A DNA stretch of 64,000 nucleotides, from contig NZ_QYCP01000093.1 in NCBI RefSeq assembly GCF_025506275.1, positions 1 to 64,000 on the forward strand, written 5' to 3'. The position numbers were made by a program, and so were the translations under genes. Positions 33,473 through 41,952 of the stretch are shown piece after piece (the stretch's first letter is position 1; each line of letters opens with the position of its first letter). The notes under the pieces were generated by a model, which was not told the DNA's origin, did no database searches, and saw only the letters and a program-made list of their open reading frames with translations. This DNA is from Brevibacterium permense. Its GTDB lineage: Bacteria > Actinomycetota > Actinomycetes > Actinomycetales > Brevibacteriaceae.

Positions 33473-34666
33473 TCAAATGGGGGTGCTTGAAGTCAGCGGA
33501 TTATGAGTCGTTGCCCCTGTGGTGACATCTTCGATGTCAAAGAGAGGTGAAGCTCGTGTGAGGAATTCCAGATCCAAATCTGTGCGGCCCGTGGTGATGA
33601 GCTGGGCACCGGCCTCTCCGATCGCAGGACTGATCTTGAAACCATGCCCGGAGAACCCGGTCAACACGGCGATATTTGAGTCGTCCGGGTGCAGTCGGAC
33701 GTGTTCGTGCATTGTTCGCGTATAGCTCTCGATATACGTGTCAAGGCGCACCGGGTTCGGCTGCAGGGTGGGAAGAAGGTCCGCGACTTTGCGATTAAAC
33801 CGCTCGATTTCGATTTGTGCGGCGTCTCCTTGCAGGTCACGTTCGACCGTATCCGGGTCTGCCGTCGGGAAATGATCATTGAAGCCGAGACCGAGCTTGA
33901 CTGTCAGCCCGTCCGGCGTCGGAATCCCGTAACAGTAGTGCGGTGCAGCCCGCATGAAGGGTGGGAGGCCGTAGAGTGCACTGTCATCGGTCCCCGCGAA
34001 CCACGCAGAGGTCAGCCTCTTCGATACGACGAAATCTCGGAGGTCGGGTACGAGCTTCGTCGTCCATCCGCCGCAGGCGACAACAGCTCGGTCGAAGTCC
34101 AAGAAGCCTCGTGAGGTGTGCAGTCGCACTCCTGTCTCTCGTGATTCAAGGTGATCGATACGTGTGTATTCACGGACGTCACCGCCTTGCGCGACGCCGC
34201 GTGCGACTGCCGCGGTGACTGTCGCTGCCGGGTCGATGACCCCAGCCTCGGTATCCCAGATTCCGATCTCCTCGGACCTTGGAGACAACTGCGGGAAGCG
34301 CTCAGTGATGTCTCGAGCGCTGAGTGTCTCATGAGGTGCATCGAGCATCGCCGCAGACTCCAGAGCGTTGGTCACCTGAGGGTTGTCGGGCTCGCCGATG
34401 AAGAGAACGCCGGTGAGTCGGCGCGGACTCCGGTCGGCCTCGGTGGCTAGTTCGTTCCAGAGATCCTGTGCACGACGGATGACGGGAACATAGTCGAGGT
34501 CACCGACCTCGAGATTGCGGTAGAGCCGGCTTTCGCCACCCGCCCCTGCAAAGGGATGCCCTACATAAGCAGATTCGAAACCGACGACGTCGATCCCGGA
34601 GGTTCTTGCGAGATTCCAAAAGATCTGGGCACCTATTGCGCCGAGTCCGATGACTGCAACCTTCAT
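33473..34666 (-). CDS. Sarcosine/N-methyl-amino-acid oxidase-like flavoprotein (MSOX/SolA family)
   Basis: A 397-residue flavoprotein of the monomeric sarcosine oxidase and N-methyltryptophan oxidase family. The FAD motif VAVIGLGAIGAQIFWNLAR begins at residue 3, followed by AGAGGESRLYR and GFSGHGFKISPAIGE near the C terminus. Family members oxidise secondary N-methyl amino acids, yielding formaldehyde and H2O2. The residue aligned by eye with the covalent-FAD Cys (Cys315 of MSOX) is Glu313 in YIESYTRTMHEH, so the cofactor may be non-covalent. It lies 15 nt from the OYE-type gene and shares its strand, so the two likely act on successive N-methyl groups. Confidence 0.85.
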   Translation of the reverse strand: MKVAVIGLGAIGAQIFWNLARTSGIDVVGFESAYVGHPFAGAGGESRLYRNLEVGDLDYVPVIRRAQDLWNELATEADRSPRRLTGVLFIGEPDNPQVTNALESAAMLDAPHETLSARDITERFPQLSPRSEEIGIWDTEAGVIDPAATVTAAVARGVAQGGDVREYTRIDHLESRETGVRLHTSRGFLDFDRAVVACGGWTTKLVPDLRDFVVSKRLTSAWFAGTDDSALYGLPPFMRAAPHYCYGIPTPDGLTVKLGLGFNDHFPTADPDTVERDLQGDAAQIEIERFNRKVADLLPTLQPNPVRLDTYIESYTRTMHEHVRLHPDDSNIAVLTGFSGHGFKISPAIGEAGAQLITTGRTDLDLEFLTRASPLFDIEDVTTGATTHNPLTSSTPI

Positions 34667-34681
34667 AGCGTGGCCTCGAGT

Positions 34682-36736
34682 TCAGATTGTCAGGGCGATG
34701 CGGTGGGCGTCGAGTATCGCGGAATGAATAGTCCTGCTGGAGACGGCATCACCGACCCTGAAGAGCCGGAAACCGGAGGGCCCCGTATCGGGTTGCGGCT
34801 TCGCGCCGATGAAGGCTTCAATGTCTATCCGCCCGTCGTTGCTCGAATACTCTCTGAGTGCGGTGTAGAGCTCCTCGTTCGGCCATGTTCCGCCCGAATA
34901 GTAGACAGCATCGCAATTGAGTGCCTCTAGGACGTCAGTCGATTCCCCAGTCAATTCGATTCGAAACGTACGATCCGGATTCCTCTTGGACGAGGTCACG
35001 TAGCGGGCAAGTTTCACATCAATGCGATGAGTATCGAAGACCGATTGATAGTCGGCGAAATTCAGCGTGCCGACGTCGATTCCAAGGGTTCGCTCCGGAG
35101 TCACATACGTTACCCGTTCGGAACTCTTGGCGAGGTGCTCTAGAGCATCCAGTGAGGAGTAGCGGCCTTCGTCATCGAACAGGACGCTGTGGCCGAGTCG
35201 CTGGCCGGATGCTTCGAACGCTTCCCACGTGTCGCGGATGAGGTGCCCGCCTTTGATGCCGACATCTGCAGCGGAGCGGGGTATGCCCCCTGTTGCGATG
35301 ATGACCGTGTCCGGCGAGAGATTGAGGACATCGGTATCTTCGGCATAGACATCAAATCTGAACTCAGCACCGTGCTGTTGGGCTTGGGAAAGGCGCCAGT
35401 CGACCGCTCCACCGAATTCGCGTTTTCGCGGGAGGCGGGCGATCATCGCCATCTGCCCTCCGGGTTCGGATGCTGCCTCGAAGACAGTGACGCGGTGTCC
35501 GCGCTTGGCAGCGACATGTGCTGCTTCCAATCCTGCCGGACCCGCTCCCACGATGACGACGTTCTTGCGGTTCTCGACGTCGCGGTCGATTTCGTGCTTG
35601 AGTACATCTTCACGACCGACCGCTGGATTGTGCAGGCACACCATTCCGCCGGTGCTTCCGGCTTCCAAACAAAGGCGTGCTCCGATGCACGGCCGGATCT
35701 GGTCTGGCTTGCCTTGTTGGACCTTCGTGACAAGATATGGATCCGCGATGTTGGCTCGGGTCATGCCGACGAGATCGAGTTTGCCTTCTTGGACTGCGTA
35801 TTCCGCTGTGGTGAAGTCGTCGATCTTCGCAGCATGGATGACTGGGATGTTCACCGCTCTCTTCACGCCTGCGACGATGTCGAGGAAAGGCGCCGACAGT
35901 TTTCCTGATCCCGGAATGACGTCGGTCATCTTCCCCTGAGACTCGATGGTGCCAACTATGACGTTGACGAAGTCGATTCCGTCGGCGATGTACTGATTCA
36001 GTAGTGCTAAAGCAGACTCCTGCCCGAGGCCGTCCACGCGCAGTTCGTCGACCGACATTCTTATGCCGAGAGCCATATCAGGCCCAGTCACCGTTTTGAC
36101 GGCTCTGATGACTCGCCTGGGGAATTCGCGGGCGAACTTCTGTGAGTCAGGGTCAAGCTGTGACAAATGCCAGGGGGAGGCGAAGGCGTCGAGCAGATGC
36201 CCATAGTGTTCGAGTTCGATCCCATCGATGCCCGCAGCCCGAGCCCTCTGGGCGGCAGAGACGAAGTCATCGACGATGCGATCGAGATCCCAGGCTTCGG
36301 CCGCTTTGGGGTATGAGCGATGAGCCGGTTCCCTCATCGATACGGAGGACACTGTAGGCAGCCAGTCGGAGTCGTGGTCGCCGGTCCTGCGCCCTAGGTG
36401 GGTGAGCTGAATGAAGACTTTGCTTCCATGCTGCTGGCAGGCACCAGCAATCTCCTTGAGAGGTGGAATGACGTCATCGCGGTACATTGTGATATTTCCG
36501 AAGGCTGGGGCGCTGTCGCGGCTGACGACAGCGGAGCCACCGATGGTGATGAGCCCGACGCCGCCTTTTGCTTTCTCCTCTTGATAATGGCGATAGCGTG
36601 ACGTCGGCAGCCCTCCGATGGTGTAGCGATTCGAGTGCGCGGTGCTGACGATTCGGTTCTTGACCTCCACACCGCCGATCGAGAACGGGGTGAAGAGGAC
36701 ACTGTCCCTGTTGGGTGTGCCAGCGTCAGTGGTCAA
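34682..36736 (-). CDS. OYE-type NADH:flavin oxidoreductase with FAD/NAD domain (demethylase-like)
   Basis: A 684-residue, two-part flavoprotein. Residues about 10-370 form an Old Yellow Enzyme TIM barrel for FMN (FIQLTHLGRRTG, GIDGIELEHYGHLLDAFASP, GMTRANIADPYLV). A Fe-S-like Cys cluster follows, and from about 390 a FAD/NAD module (NVVIVGAGPAGLEAAHVAAKRG) ends the chain. Proteins of this layout include 2,4-dienoyl-CoA reductase, trimethylamine dehydrogenase and the dimethylglycine or N-methylproline demethylases. The cluster reads CIGARLC with later CLHNP, not the CIGCxxxC of FadH, and I recall the CxGAxxC form from the demethylase group. Overlap with the ABC permease stop by four bases places it in the importer operon. 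Confidence 0.85.
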   Translation of the reverse strand: MTTDAGTPNRDSVLFTPFSIGGVEVKNRIVSTAHSNRYTIGGLPTSRYRHYQEEKAKGGVGLITIGGSAVVSRDSAPAFGNITMYRDDVIPPLKEIAGACQQHGSKVFIQLTHLGRRTGDHDSDWLPTVSSVSMREPAHRSYPKAAEAWDLDRIVDDFVSAAQRARAAGIDGIELEHYGHLLDAFASPWHLSQLDPDSQKFAREFPRRVIRAVKTVTGPDMALGIRMSVDELRVDGLGQESALALLNQYIADGIDFVNVIVGTIESQGKMTDVIPGSGKLSAPFLDIVAGVKRAVNIPVIHAAKIDDFTTAEYAVQEGKLDLVGMTRANIADPYLVTKVQQGKPDQIRPCIGARLCLEAGSTGGMVCLHNPAVGREDVLKHEIDRDVENRKNVVIVGAGPAGLEAAHVAAKRGHRVTVFEAASEPGGQMAMIARLPRKREFGGAVDWRLSQAQQHGAEFRFDVYAEDTDVLNLSPDTVIIATGGIPRSAADVGIKGGHLIRDTWEAFEASGQRLGHSVLFDDEGRYSSLDALEHLAKSSERVTYVTPERTLGIDVGTLNFADYQSVFDTHRIDVKLARYVTSSKRNPDRTFRIELTGESTDVLEALNCDAVYYSGGTWPNEELYTALREYSSNDGRIDIEAFIGAKPQPDTGPSGFRLFRVGDAVSSRTIHSAILDAHRIALTI

Positions 36737-37371
36737 TTCAGTTTCTCCTCTATTCGAGCAACGATGCGTGCAGAGACTATGCAGAGCACGGCGTAGATCA
36801 GACCCGCCAGAACGAGCACATTGAAATATTCGAATGTCATGGAGCCGATCGAGAACGCTGTGCTCGTCATCTCGGAAACGCCGATTGCGAATGCGAGCGA
36901 TGTCGATTGGAACACCATGATGAGCATCGACATGAGCGGGCCTGGTATGGCGCGCATGGCTTGTGGGAGCACGACGTGGAAGAAGGCCTTCTGCCCTGTG
37001 ATTCCCAGGCTCGCTGCAGCCTCACGCTGTCCGATGCCGACATGAAGGATGCCAGCACGGAACACTTCGCTGGAATAGGCACCGAGGTTGAGCGAGTGGC
37101 CGACGACTATTGTGGCGAAGGCTGTCATCGTCACGCTGGCGGCAGGCAGCCCGAAGTACAGAAGATAGATGACGGCGAGGAGTGGTATACCTCGGAATAC
37201 TTCGATGAAAGCGATGAAAAGCGCCCGTACCGCGCGGTTGGGTGCGGTGCTAAGGAGACCGAGGACGAGGCCGAGCGGAAAGCCAATGACGGCGACGCAT
37301 GCCGTGAGAAGAAGCGAGGTTCTCAATCCGCTGAGCAGCTGAGGCAGCCATTCGAGCCAGTGATCGAACAT
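36733..37371 (-). CDS. Polar amino-acid ABC transporter permease
   Basis: A 212-residue permease of the HisMQ family with about five helices. The EAA-loop appears as REAAASLGITGQKAFFHVVLPQAMRAIPGP, the contact site for the ATPase. It overlaps the upstream permease by one base (TGATG) and the OYE gene by four. It forms the membrane channel with the second permease. The substrate is not told by sequence; the neighbouring flavoenzymes suggest an N-methylated amino acid. Confidence 0.9.
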   Translation of the reverse strand: MFDHWLEWLPQLLSGLRTSLLLTACVAVIGFPLGLVLGLLSTAPNRAVRALFIAFIEVFRGIPLLAVIYLLYFGLPAASVTMTAFATIVVGHSLNLGAYSSEVFRAGILHVGIGQREAAASLGITGQKAFFHVVLPQAMRAIPGPLMSMLIMVFQSTSLAFAIGVSEMTSTAFSIGSMTFEYFNVLVLAGLIYAVLCIVSARIVARIEEKLN

Positions 37372-38027
37372 CAGACGGAGACCACCTTCGAGCGCACGAC
37401 GCCATCGATGTAGCGTGAGAAGTAGGACAGGGGAATTCCCGCCAGGAGGTACAACACGGCCGCGACAGCGAACACGAAGACTGCCGAGCCGCCGCGCGAG
37501 ACCTCGTTCTGTGCCAGGAAGATGATGTCGGCGACACCGATGATCGACGCGATGGCAGTGTCTTTGAGTAGGGCGACCGCATATGAAGCAGAAGGAGGGA
37601 TCGAAATATTGAGCGCTTGCGGTGCCACGATTCGCCAGAACTGATTGCTCGGAGTGAGCCCCAGTGCCGCCGCTGCTTCTTTCTGACCTGTATGGACGTT
37701 ATCGATGCCTGCTCTGAAGTTCTCCGCAAGGTAGCCGGCAGATATGATACTCAGGCCGATGAGTGCAGCGGGAAGCGGTTCGAGCGGTAGGGCCGGGCTG
37801 AGGCCGTAGTAGATGATGAGCAGCCAGACGAGCGGTGGAATCCCACGCGAGATGTCGATGACAGCCATTGCCGGAAACCGCACCCCCCATAGCTTCGACG
37901 TTCGCATGAGTGCGAGGGGGATCCCGAGCAATGTACCGGCTGCGAAGGAGACGACAGTCATGAGGATCGTGATTCCTAATCCCGCGACCAGAGTCTGGAG
38001 TACAGATACGAATGAGAAGTCGCTCAT
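37371..38027 (-). CDS. Polar amino-acid ABC transporter permease
   Basis: A 218-residue HisMQ-type permease with about five helices. The EAA-loop is KEAAAALGLTPSNQFWRIVAPQALNISIP. The start overlaps the ATPase gene stop by ATGA, so ATPase and both permeases are translated together. It is paralogous to the next permease, as usual for heterodimeric HisMQ pairs. Confidence 0.9.
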   Translation of the reverse strand: MSDFSFVSVLQTLVAGLGITILMTVVSFAAGTLLGIPLALMRTSKLWGVRFPAMAVIDISRGIPPLVWLLIIYYGLSPALPLEPLPAALIGLSIISAGYLAENFRAGIDNVHTGQKEAAAALGLTPSNQFWRIVAPQALNISIPPSASYAVALLKDTAIASIIGVADIIFLAQNEVSRGGSAVFVFAVAAVLYLLAGIPLSYFSRYIDGVVRSKVVSV

Positions 38028-38785
38028 CTGTCGAGCACCGCTTGGAGAAACTCACGGGTCCGCTCGTGAGACGGGTTGTGGAAGACCTGTTCCGGGGCCC
38101 CCTCTTCGAGGATGCCTCCGCGGTCGAGGAATAGGACTCGGTCGGCAACGCGCTCCGCGAACCTCATCTCGTGGGTGACGACGATCATTGTGGTGCCGCG
38201 ATCGGCCAGATCGCGCATAACGTTGAGGACATCGTTCCCGACTTCCGGATCAAGCGCAGATGTGGGCTCGTCAAACAGCATGAGCTCGGGATCGAGAGAC
38301 AGCGCTCGGGCAATCGCTATTCGCTGTTGCTGACCGCCCGAGCACTCTGCGGGTTTGGCATGAGCCTTTTCGTCGAGTCCGACTTGTCCCAGCAGCTCGC
38401 GTGCGTACTCTTCGGCTTCGAGGTTGCCTCTGAGCCCATTGAGCTTCTGAGCCAGCACAATGTTCTTTAGGACGCTCAGGTGTGGAAACAGGTTGAAGCT
38501 CTGGAAGACCATTCCCACTCGGCGGCGGAGTCGGAGCAGTTCTGCCTTCGTCGGTCCAAGCGGGTCGGTGAACGCCGGTGCTCCGTCGAGGCTCAGGCTT
38601 CCGCCGGTCGGGCGCTCGAGATAGTTGAGGCATCTGAGGAACGTGCTCTTGCCGGCTCCGCTCGGTCCGATGAGAGCGATCACTTCGCCAGCGTGCACCT
38701 TCAAAGTGATCCCCTTGAGGACCTCGTTGTCCTTGAACGATTTCTCGATGGACTCTGCGTCGAGCAGCACTCGGGGCTCAGACAT
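38024..38785 (-). CDS. Polar amino-acid ABC transporter ATP-binding protein
   Basis: A 253-residue ATPase of the GlnQ/HisP class. Walker A is IGPSGAGKSTFLRCLN, the Q-loop is MVFQSFNLFPHLSVLKN, the ABC signature is CSGGQQQRIAIARAL and Walker B is LMLFDEPTSALDPE. All catalytic parts are intact. It energises the two downstream permeases. Confidence 0.94.
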   Translation of the reverse strand: MSEPRVLLDAESIEKSFKDNEVLKGITLKVHAGEVIALIGPSGAGKSTFLRCLNYLERPTGGSLSLDGAPAFTDPLGPTKAELLRLRRRVGMVFQSFNLFPHLSVLKNIVLAQKLNGLRGNLEAEEYARELLGQVGLDEKAHAKPAECSGGQQQRIAIARALSLDPELMLFDEPTSALDPEVGNDVLNVMRDLADRGTTMIVVTHEMRFAERVADRVLFLDRGGILEEGAPEQVFHNPSHERTREFLQAVLDR

Positions 38786-38815
38786 TCTCGGGATTCCTCT
38801 CTGTCTGCTCGGTGA

Positions 38816-39700
38816 TCACTTGGAGTCTGAGTCGTCGTTAGGTGTCACGAGTGCCGGATCAAGGCCGTACTTCTCGAAGCTCTTGTCGATATCGCCGGAA
38901 TCCTTATACTCGGCAATCGTCTGGTTCGTGGCATCCTTGAGGGCAATGTTGCCCTTTTTGACGAGGACGACCGAGAGGGGCGGTGCCTGGGTGTATGGCA
39001 GGTCAGGCGAATCCTGCATCTTGTTGATCTTGAGATCGGAGTACTGGTCCTGTGTGAGCCTCCATGTATTGGCGAGGATGCTGACCACTCCGACGTCGAT
39101 CCGCTTCGCTTTGACATCGTCGAGGACTGCGTTGTCAGACTGGTACTCGCGGATGGCGCCTTTGCCGTAGAGCTTGTGCAGCTGATCGATCCACAGGTAT
39201 CCCTGCGGTGTCCCCAGCGTCTTCCCATTGAGCGAGTCGACGTCGGTGAGATCCTCGCCGCGCGTGACGACTCCCATTCCTCCTTCATAGAGCCCGTCAC
39301 TGACTTCGAAGATCTCTCTGCGTTGGTCGTTGACAGTCCAGTTTCCTGCTGAAAGATCAGCGCGGCCGGACTGGAGACCTTCGATGACCGCTGAAAATGA
39401 TGTCGTCGACGAGTCCACTTCGAGGCAGAGATCTGAAGCGATCTCGTTGATGAGCTCGCCTTCGATGCCCGTGAGTTCTCCGTTCTCGGTGGTGACGAAA
39501 GGAGGATGTTCGGCAACGAGAACTGTGAGCTTCCCCTTGTGCAGTGTGTCGACTTCAGCGGTGGGCTTACAGTCTTCGGCGACCGTGCTATTTTCGTCAC
39601 CTGCTGAGCAGCCGGAGATGACAAGAGCCAGAGATGTTGCGAGAGCGCCGATCTGAGCAGTCCGAGACACTGCCTTCGTTGCGAATGCGGATACAGCCAT
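38816..39700 (-). CDS. ABC transporter substrate-binding lipoprotein
   Basis: A 294-residue extracytoplasmic solute receptor of the SBP_bac_3 class. The N terminus holds a signal peptide with lipobox ISGC (lipidated Cys31). The fold motifs GELTGIEGELINEIASDL and VDSSTTSFSAVIEGLQSGRADL match amino-acid binding proteins. It is the first gene of the importer operon and 30 nt before the ATPase. The promoter faces the divergent Lrp gene across an AT-rich gap. Confidence 0.9.
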   Translation of the reverse strand: MAVSAFATKAVSRTAQIGALATSLALVISGCSAGDENSTVAEDCKPTAEVDTLHKGKLTVLVAEHPPFVTTENGELTGIEGELINEIASDLCLEVDSSTTSFSAVIEGLQSGRADLSAGNWTVNDQRREIFEVSDGLYEGGMGVVTRGEDLTDVDSLNGKTLGTPQGYLWIDQLHKLYGKGAIREYQSDNAVLDDVKAKRIDVGVVSILANTWRLTQDQYSDLKINKMQDSPDLPYTQAPPLSVVLVKKGNIALKDATNQTIAEYKDSGDIDKSFEKYGLDPALVTPNDDSDSK

Positions 39701-39790
39701 GGGTTACCTCGATTGTGGTCGGGATCGTCTTTGATTGGTCGATCAGTCATCAGGTGCACTCGGCGTGAGTCGTTGTCTCTAAATACAACT

Positions 39791-39807
39791 ATGAATATAT
39801 ATGTCAT
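39791..39807. promoter_or_regulatory. AT-rich dyad in divergent gap
   Basis: ATGA-N9-TCAT (39791-39807) lies in an AT-rich stretch of the 168-nt gap between the importer operon and the Lrp/AsnC gene. Lrp-type regulators bind AT-rich dyads, so this is a candidate site. Confidence 0.35.
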
Positions 39808-39868
39808 GTCAAGTGTTCATGCGCTATATTTGCTCATTAAGTAGGTTACTGATGAAGGAATCCACCAA

Positions 39869-40945
39869 ATGAGTCCATCACTTGAGGAACCAAGTCCGGC
39901 GGTCTTGGATGATCTCGATCAGGAGATCGTCCGCGCCCTCCACAAGAACGGGCGCGCAGCATGGTCCAACATTGCTGCAATGGCGAACAGTTCAACGAGC
40001 ACCGTCCGACGGCGATTCGAATCGCTCCAAAGCGATGGGCGTCTACGCGTCACCGGCCGGGTGGACGTAGCGCGTCTCGATCTCGCTGTCCCCGTTATGA
40101 TCCAATTCCGCGGCAGGGATTCATCGCGCCCGGACTTCCTGAAATCGCTGCAAGTCCGGCACGATGTGCGGTACGTCGCTGCGGTCGCAGGGTCGGCGGG
40201 ATGCGTCGCCGAGATCGTCATGCCTTCACTCGTCGGAATGCAACGAGTGATCCACGAGATCACCCTGCAGTTTGATGTTGAAGCGGAATTGTTCGTGGCA
40301 ACTCACACCTACACTTCCGGCCAAGACTGGTTGCCTGACACGGTGAAACGCGAAATAGACGTACGGCAGGAGAGGATGGAGTCACGGCTGTCTCGTGAAG
40401 AATCGATTGTGCTCGGACTGCTACTCGAAGACGGACGGACCTCGCTCAGTGACTTGGCAGAGCCGATCGGGAAGTCCGAGAGCACTGCACGGCGAATCCT
40501 GGAATCTCTGATCAGGCGGGACATCGTGTCCTTCCGTGTGCTTGTCGAACCTGAACGGCTGGGCTTTCAGACTTCCTTTTGGGCGTGGCTCAATGTCGAA
40601 CCGTCTCGACTGTCAGCCATCGGCACGGAACTCGCTGCGATGAAAGAGACCAAGACTCTCTTTGCGACGGCTGGACGGTACAACCTCGTCGGACAATTCG
40701 TACTGAAATATCACACTGATATGCACGCGTTTATGACAGATGTTCTCGGAGCGATAGACGGGATCAAGAAGTCGGAGATCATGATGCAGACGGACACGTA
40801 CAAACGTGTGTGGAACATGGTTGCCTGCAGTTCTTATGTCGGTGTCTCGGGCCCGGACTGGCTCTTCAATCCGCCTGGATCGACTTCCTCGTTATCCGAG
40901 AGTCAACTGGCGAAGACCGATGCGCGCCGATCAAACGGAGGGTAA
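39869..40945 (+). CDS. Two-domain Lrp/AsnC-family regulator
   Basis: A 358-residue regulator made of two Lrp/AsnC units in tandem. The first unit has a helix-turn-helix (about 15-65, WSNIAAMANSSTSTVRRRFE) and a RAM-like domain to about 150. The second has another helix-turn-helix (about 170-220, LSDLAEPIGKSESTARRILE) and RAM domain (to about 320). It is divergent from the importer and demethylase-type genes and followed at 5 nt by a D-2-hydroxyacid dehydrogenase. It probably controls both directions in response to an amino acid. The doubled layout is familiar in Actinobacteria. Confidence 0.88.
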   Translation: MSPSLEEPSPAVLDDLDQEIVRALHKNGRAAWSNIAAMANSSTSTVRRRFESLQSDGRLRVTGRVDVARLDLAVPVMIQFRGRDSSRPDFLKSLQVRHDVRYVAAVAGSAGCVAEIVMPSLVGMQRVIHEITLQFDVEAELFVATHTYTSGQDWLPDTVKREIDVRQERMESRLSREESIVLGLLLEDGRTSLSDLAEPIGKSESTARRILESLIRRDIVSFRVLVEPERLGFQTSFWAWLNVEPSRLSAIGTELAAMKETKTLFATAGRYNLVGQFVLKYHTDMHAFMTDVLGAIDGIKKSEIMMQTDTYKRVWNMVACSSYVGVSGPDWLFNPPGSTSSLSESQLAKTDARRSNGG

Positions 40946-40950
40946 GGGCA

Positions 40951-41913
40951 ATGTTAGGGACTGCCAAGCTCAGAGTTGCCATCCTCGATCGACCGGGAGG
41001 AGCGGACTCGCCGCTGTTTGTGAACCTCCCGTCTTACGTGGAGCTGCAACGTCTGCTTCCAGAAGCGATCAGTACCTTGGACCCACGTACCGAGGTCATG
41101 CTCATACGTGGTGGCTTCTGGACTGACATGGAGTCCCTTCTTGATCTTGCTCCCGCCCTGAAGTGGATACACGTGAATATGGCAGGTCTCGATCAAATCG
41201 ATCTTCAGTTTCTTGAGCACCGCGGTGTGATGCTTACGGATTCGAGAGGAGTGCTCGACATAGCGATCGCCGAATTCGTCTTGGGTGCTGTCCTCCAGTG
41301 GTCGAAAGGACTTCACGTATCTGTGCTTGATACCCAGCAGCATCGCTGGGTACCGCGGGAGCCGCTTGCCAACCGATCAGTGACGACCTTGGTTCTCGGC
41401 GCAGGAGGCATCGGCACCCGGTGCGCAAGAGCACTCAAGAGGGCGGGATTCGGGGCAGTCGCCGGCTTCCGGCGTCAGCCGCTGCACTTGGACCCGATCT
41501 TTGATGAGTATGTGAGTGCTGAGAAGCTTCCCGAAAGAATCGGCGATTTCGATGTCGTCGTGGCGTGTCTGCCGGCAGCGCCGTCCACTGAAGGTTTCAT
41601 CAATAGGCACTTGCTGGAAAGGCTCAGACGTGCTGCAGTCTTCGTCAACGTCGGTCGTGGCAGCACCGTTGACCAGGTTGCTCTGGCCGACGTGCTTGCG
41701 GCCAGGCCTGCTTCCTTGGCGGTGCTGGATGTGACCGCACCGGAGCCACTTCCCGGCGACCATCCGCTCCTCAGTACTCGCAACGTCGTGATCAGCCCAC
41801 ATATGGCAGGGGAGACGGTGGAGCGTCATGACAGTTTCACCGCACTGTTCATAGACAACCTGCAGCGCTATTGTGATGGCACTCCTTTGAAGAATTGTTC
41901 TGTGCCCTCCTGA
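40951..41913 (+). CDS. D-isomer-specific 2-hydroxyacid dehydrogenase
   Basis: A 320-residue NAD(P)-dependent enzyme. The Rossmann motif is LVLGAGGIGTRCARAL; the catalytic triad is Arg in VNVGRGSTVD, Glu in APEPLPGDHPL and His in ISPHMAGE. It reduces a 2-keto acid to a D-hydroxyacid or the reverse. ATG 40951 with GGGTAAGGGC upstream is preferred to a longer frame inside the Lrp gene. Co-transcribed with the Lrp regulator. The keto acid could come from the amino acid processed by the block, which is inferred. Confidence 0.88.
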   Translation: MLGTAKLRVAILDRPGGADSPLFVNLPSYVELQRLLPEAISTLDPRTEVMLIRGGFWTDMESLLDLAPALKWIHVNMAGLDQIDLQFLEHRGVMLTDSRGVLDIAIAEFVLGAVLQWSKGLHVSVLDTQQHRWVPREPLANRSVTTLVLGAGGIGTRCARALKRAGFGAVAGFRRQPLHLDPIFDEYVSAEKLPERIGDFDVVVACLPAAPSTEGFINRHLLERLRRAAVFVNVGRGSTVDQVALADVLAARPASLAVLDVTAPEPLPGDHPLLSTRNVVISPHMAGETVERHDSFTALFIDNLQRYCDGTPLKNCSVPS

Positions 41914-41952
41914 CCTCGTACGAGCACACTCCATCGGGGCTAGCATGGAGAC

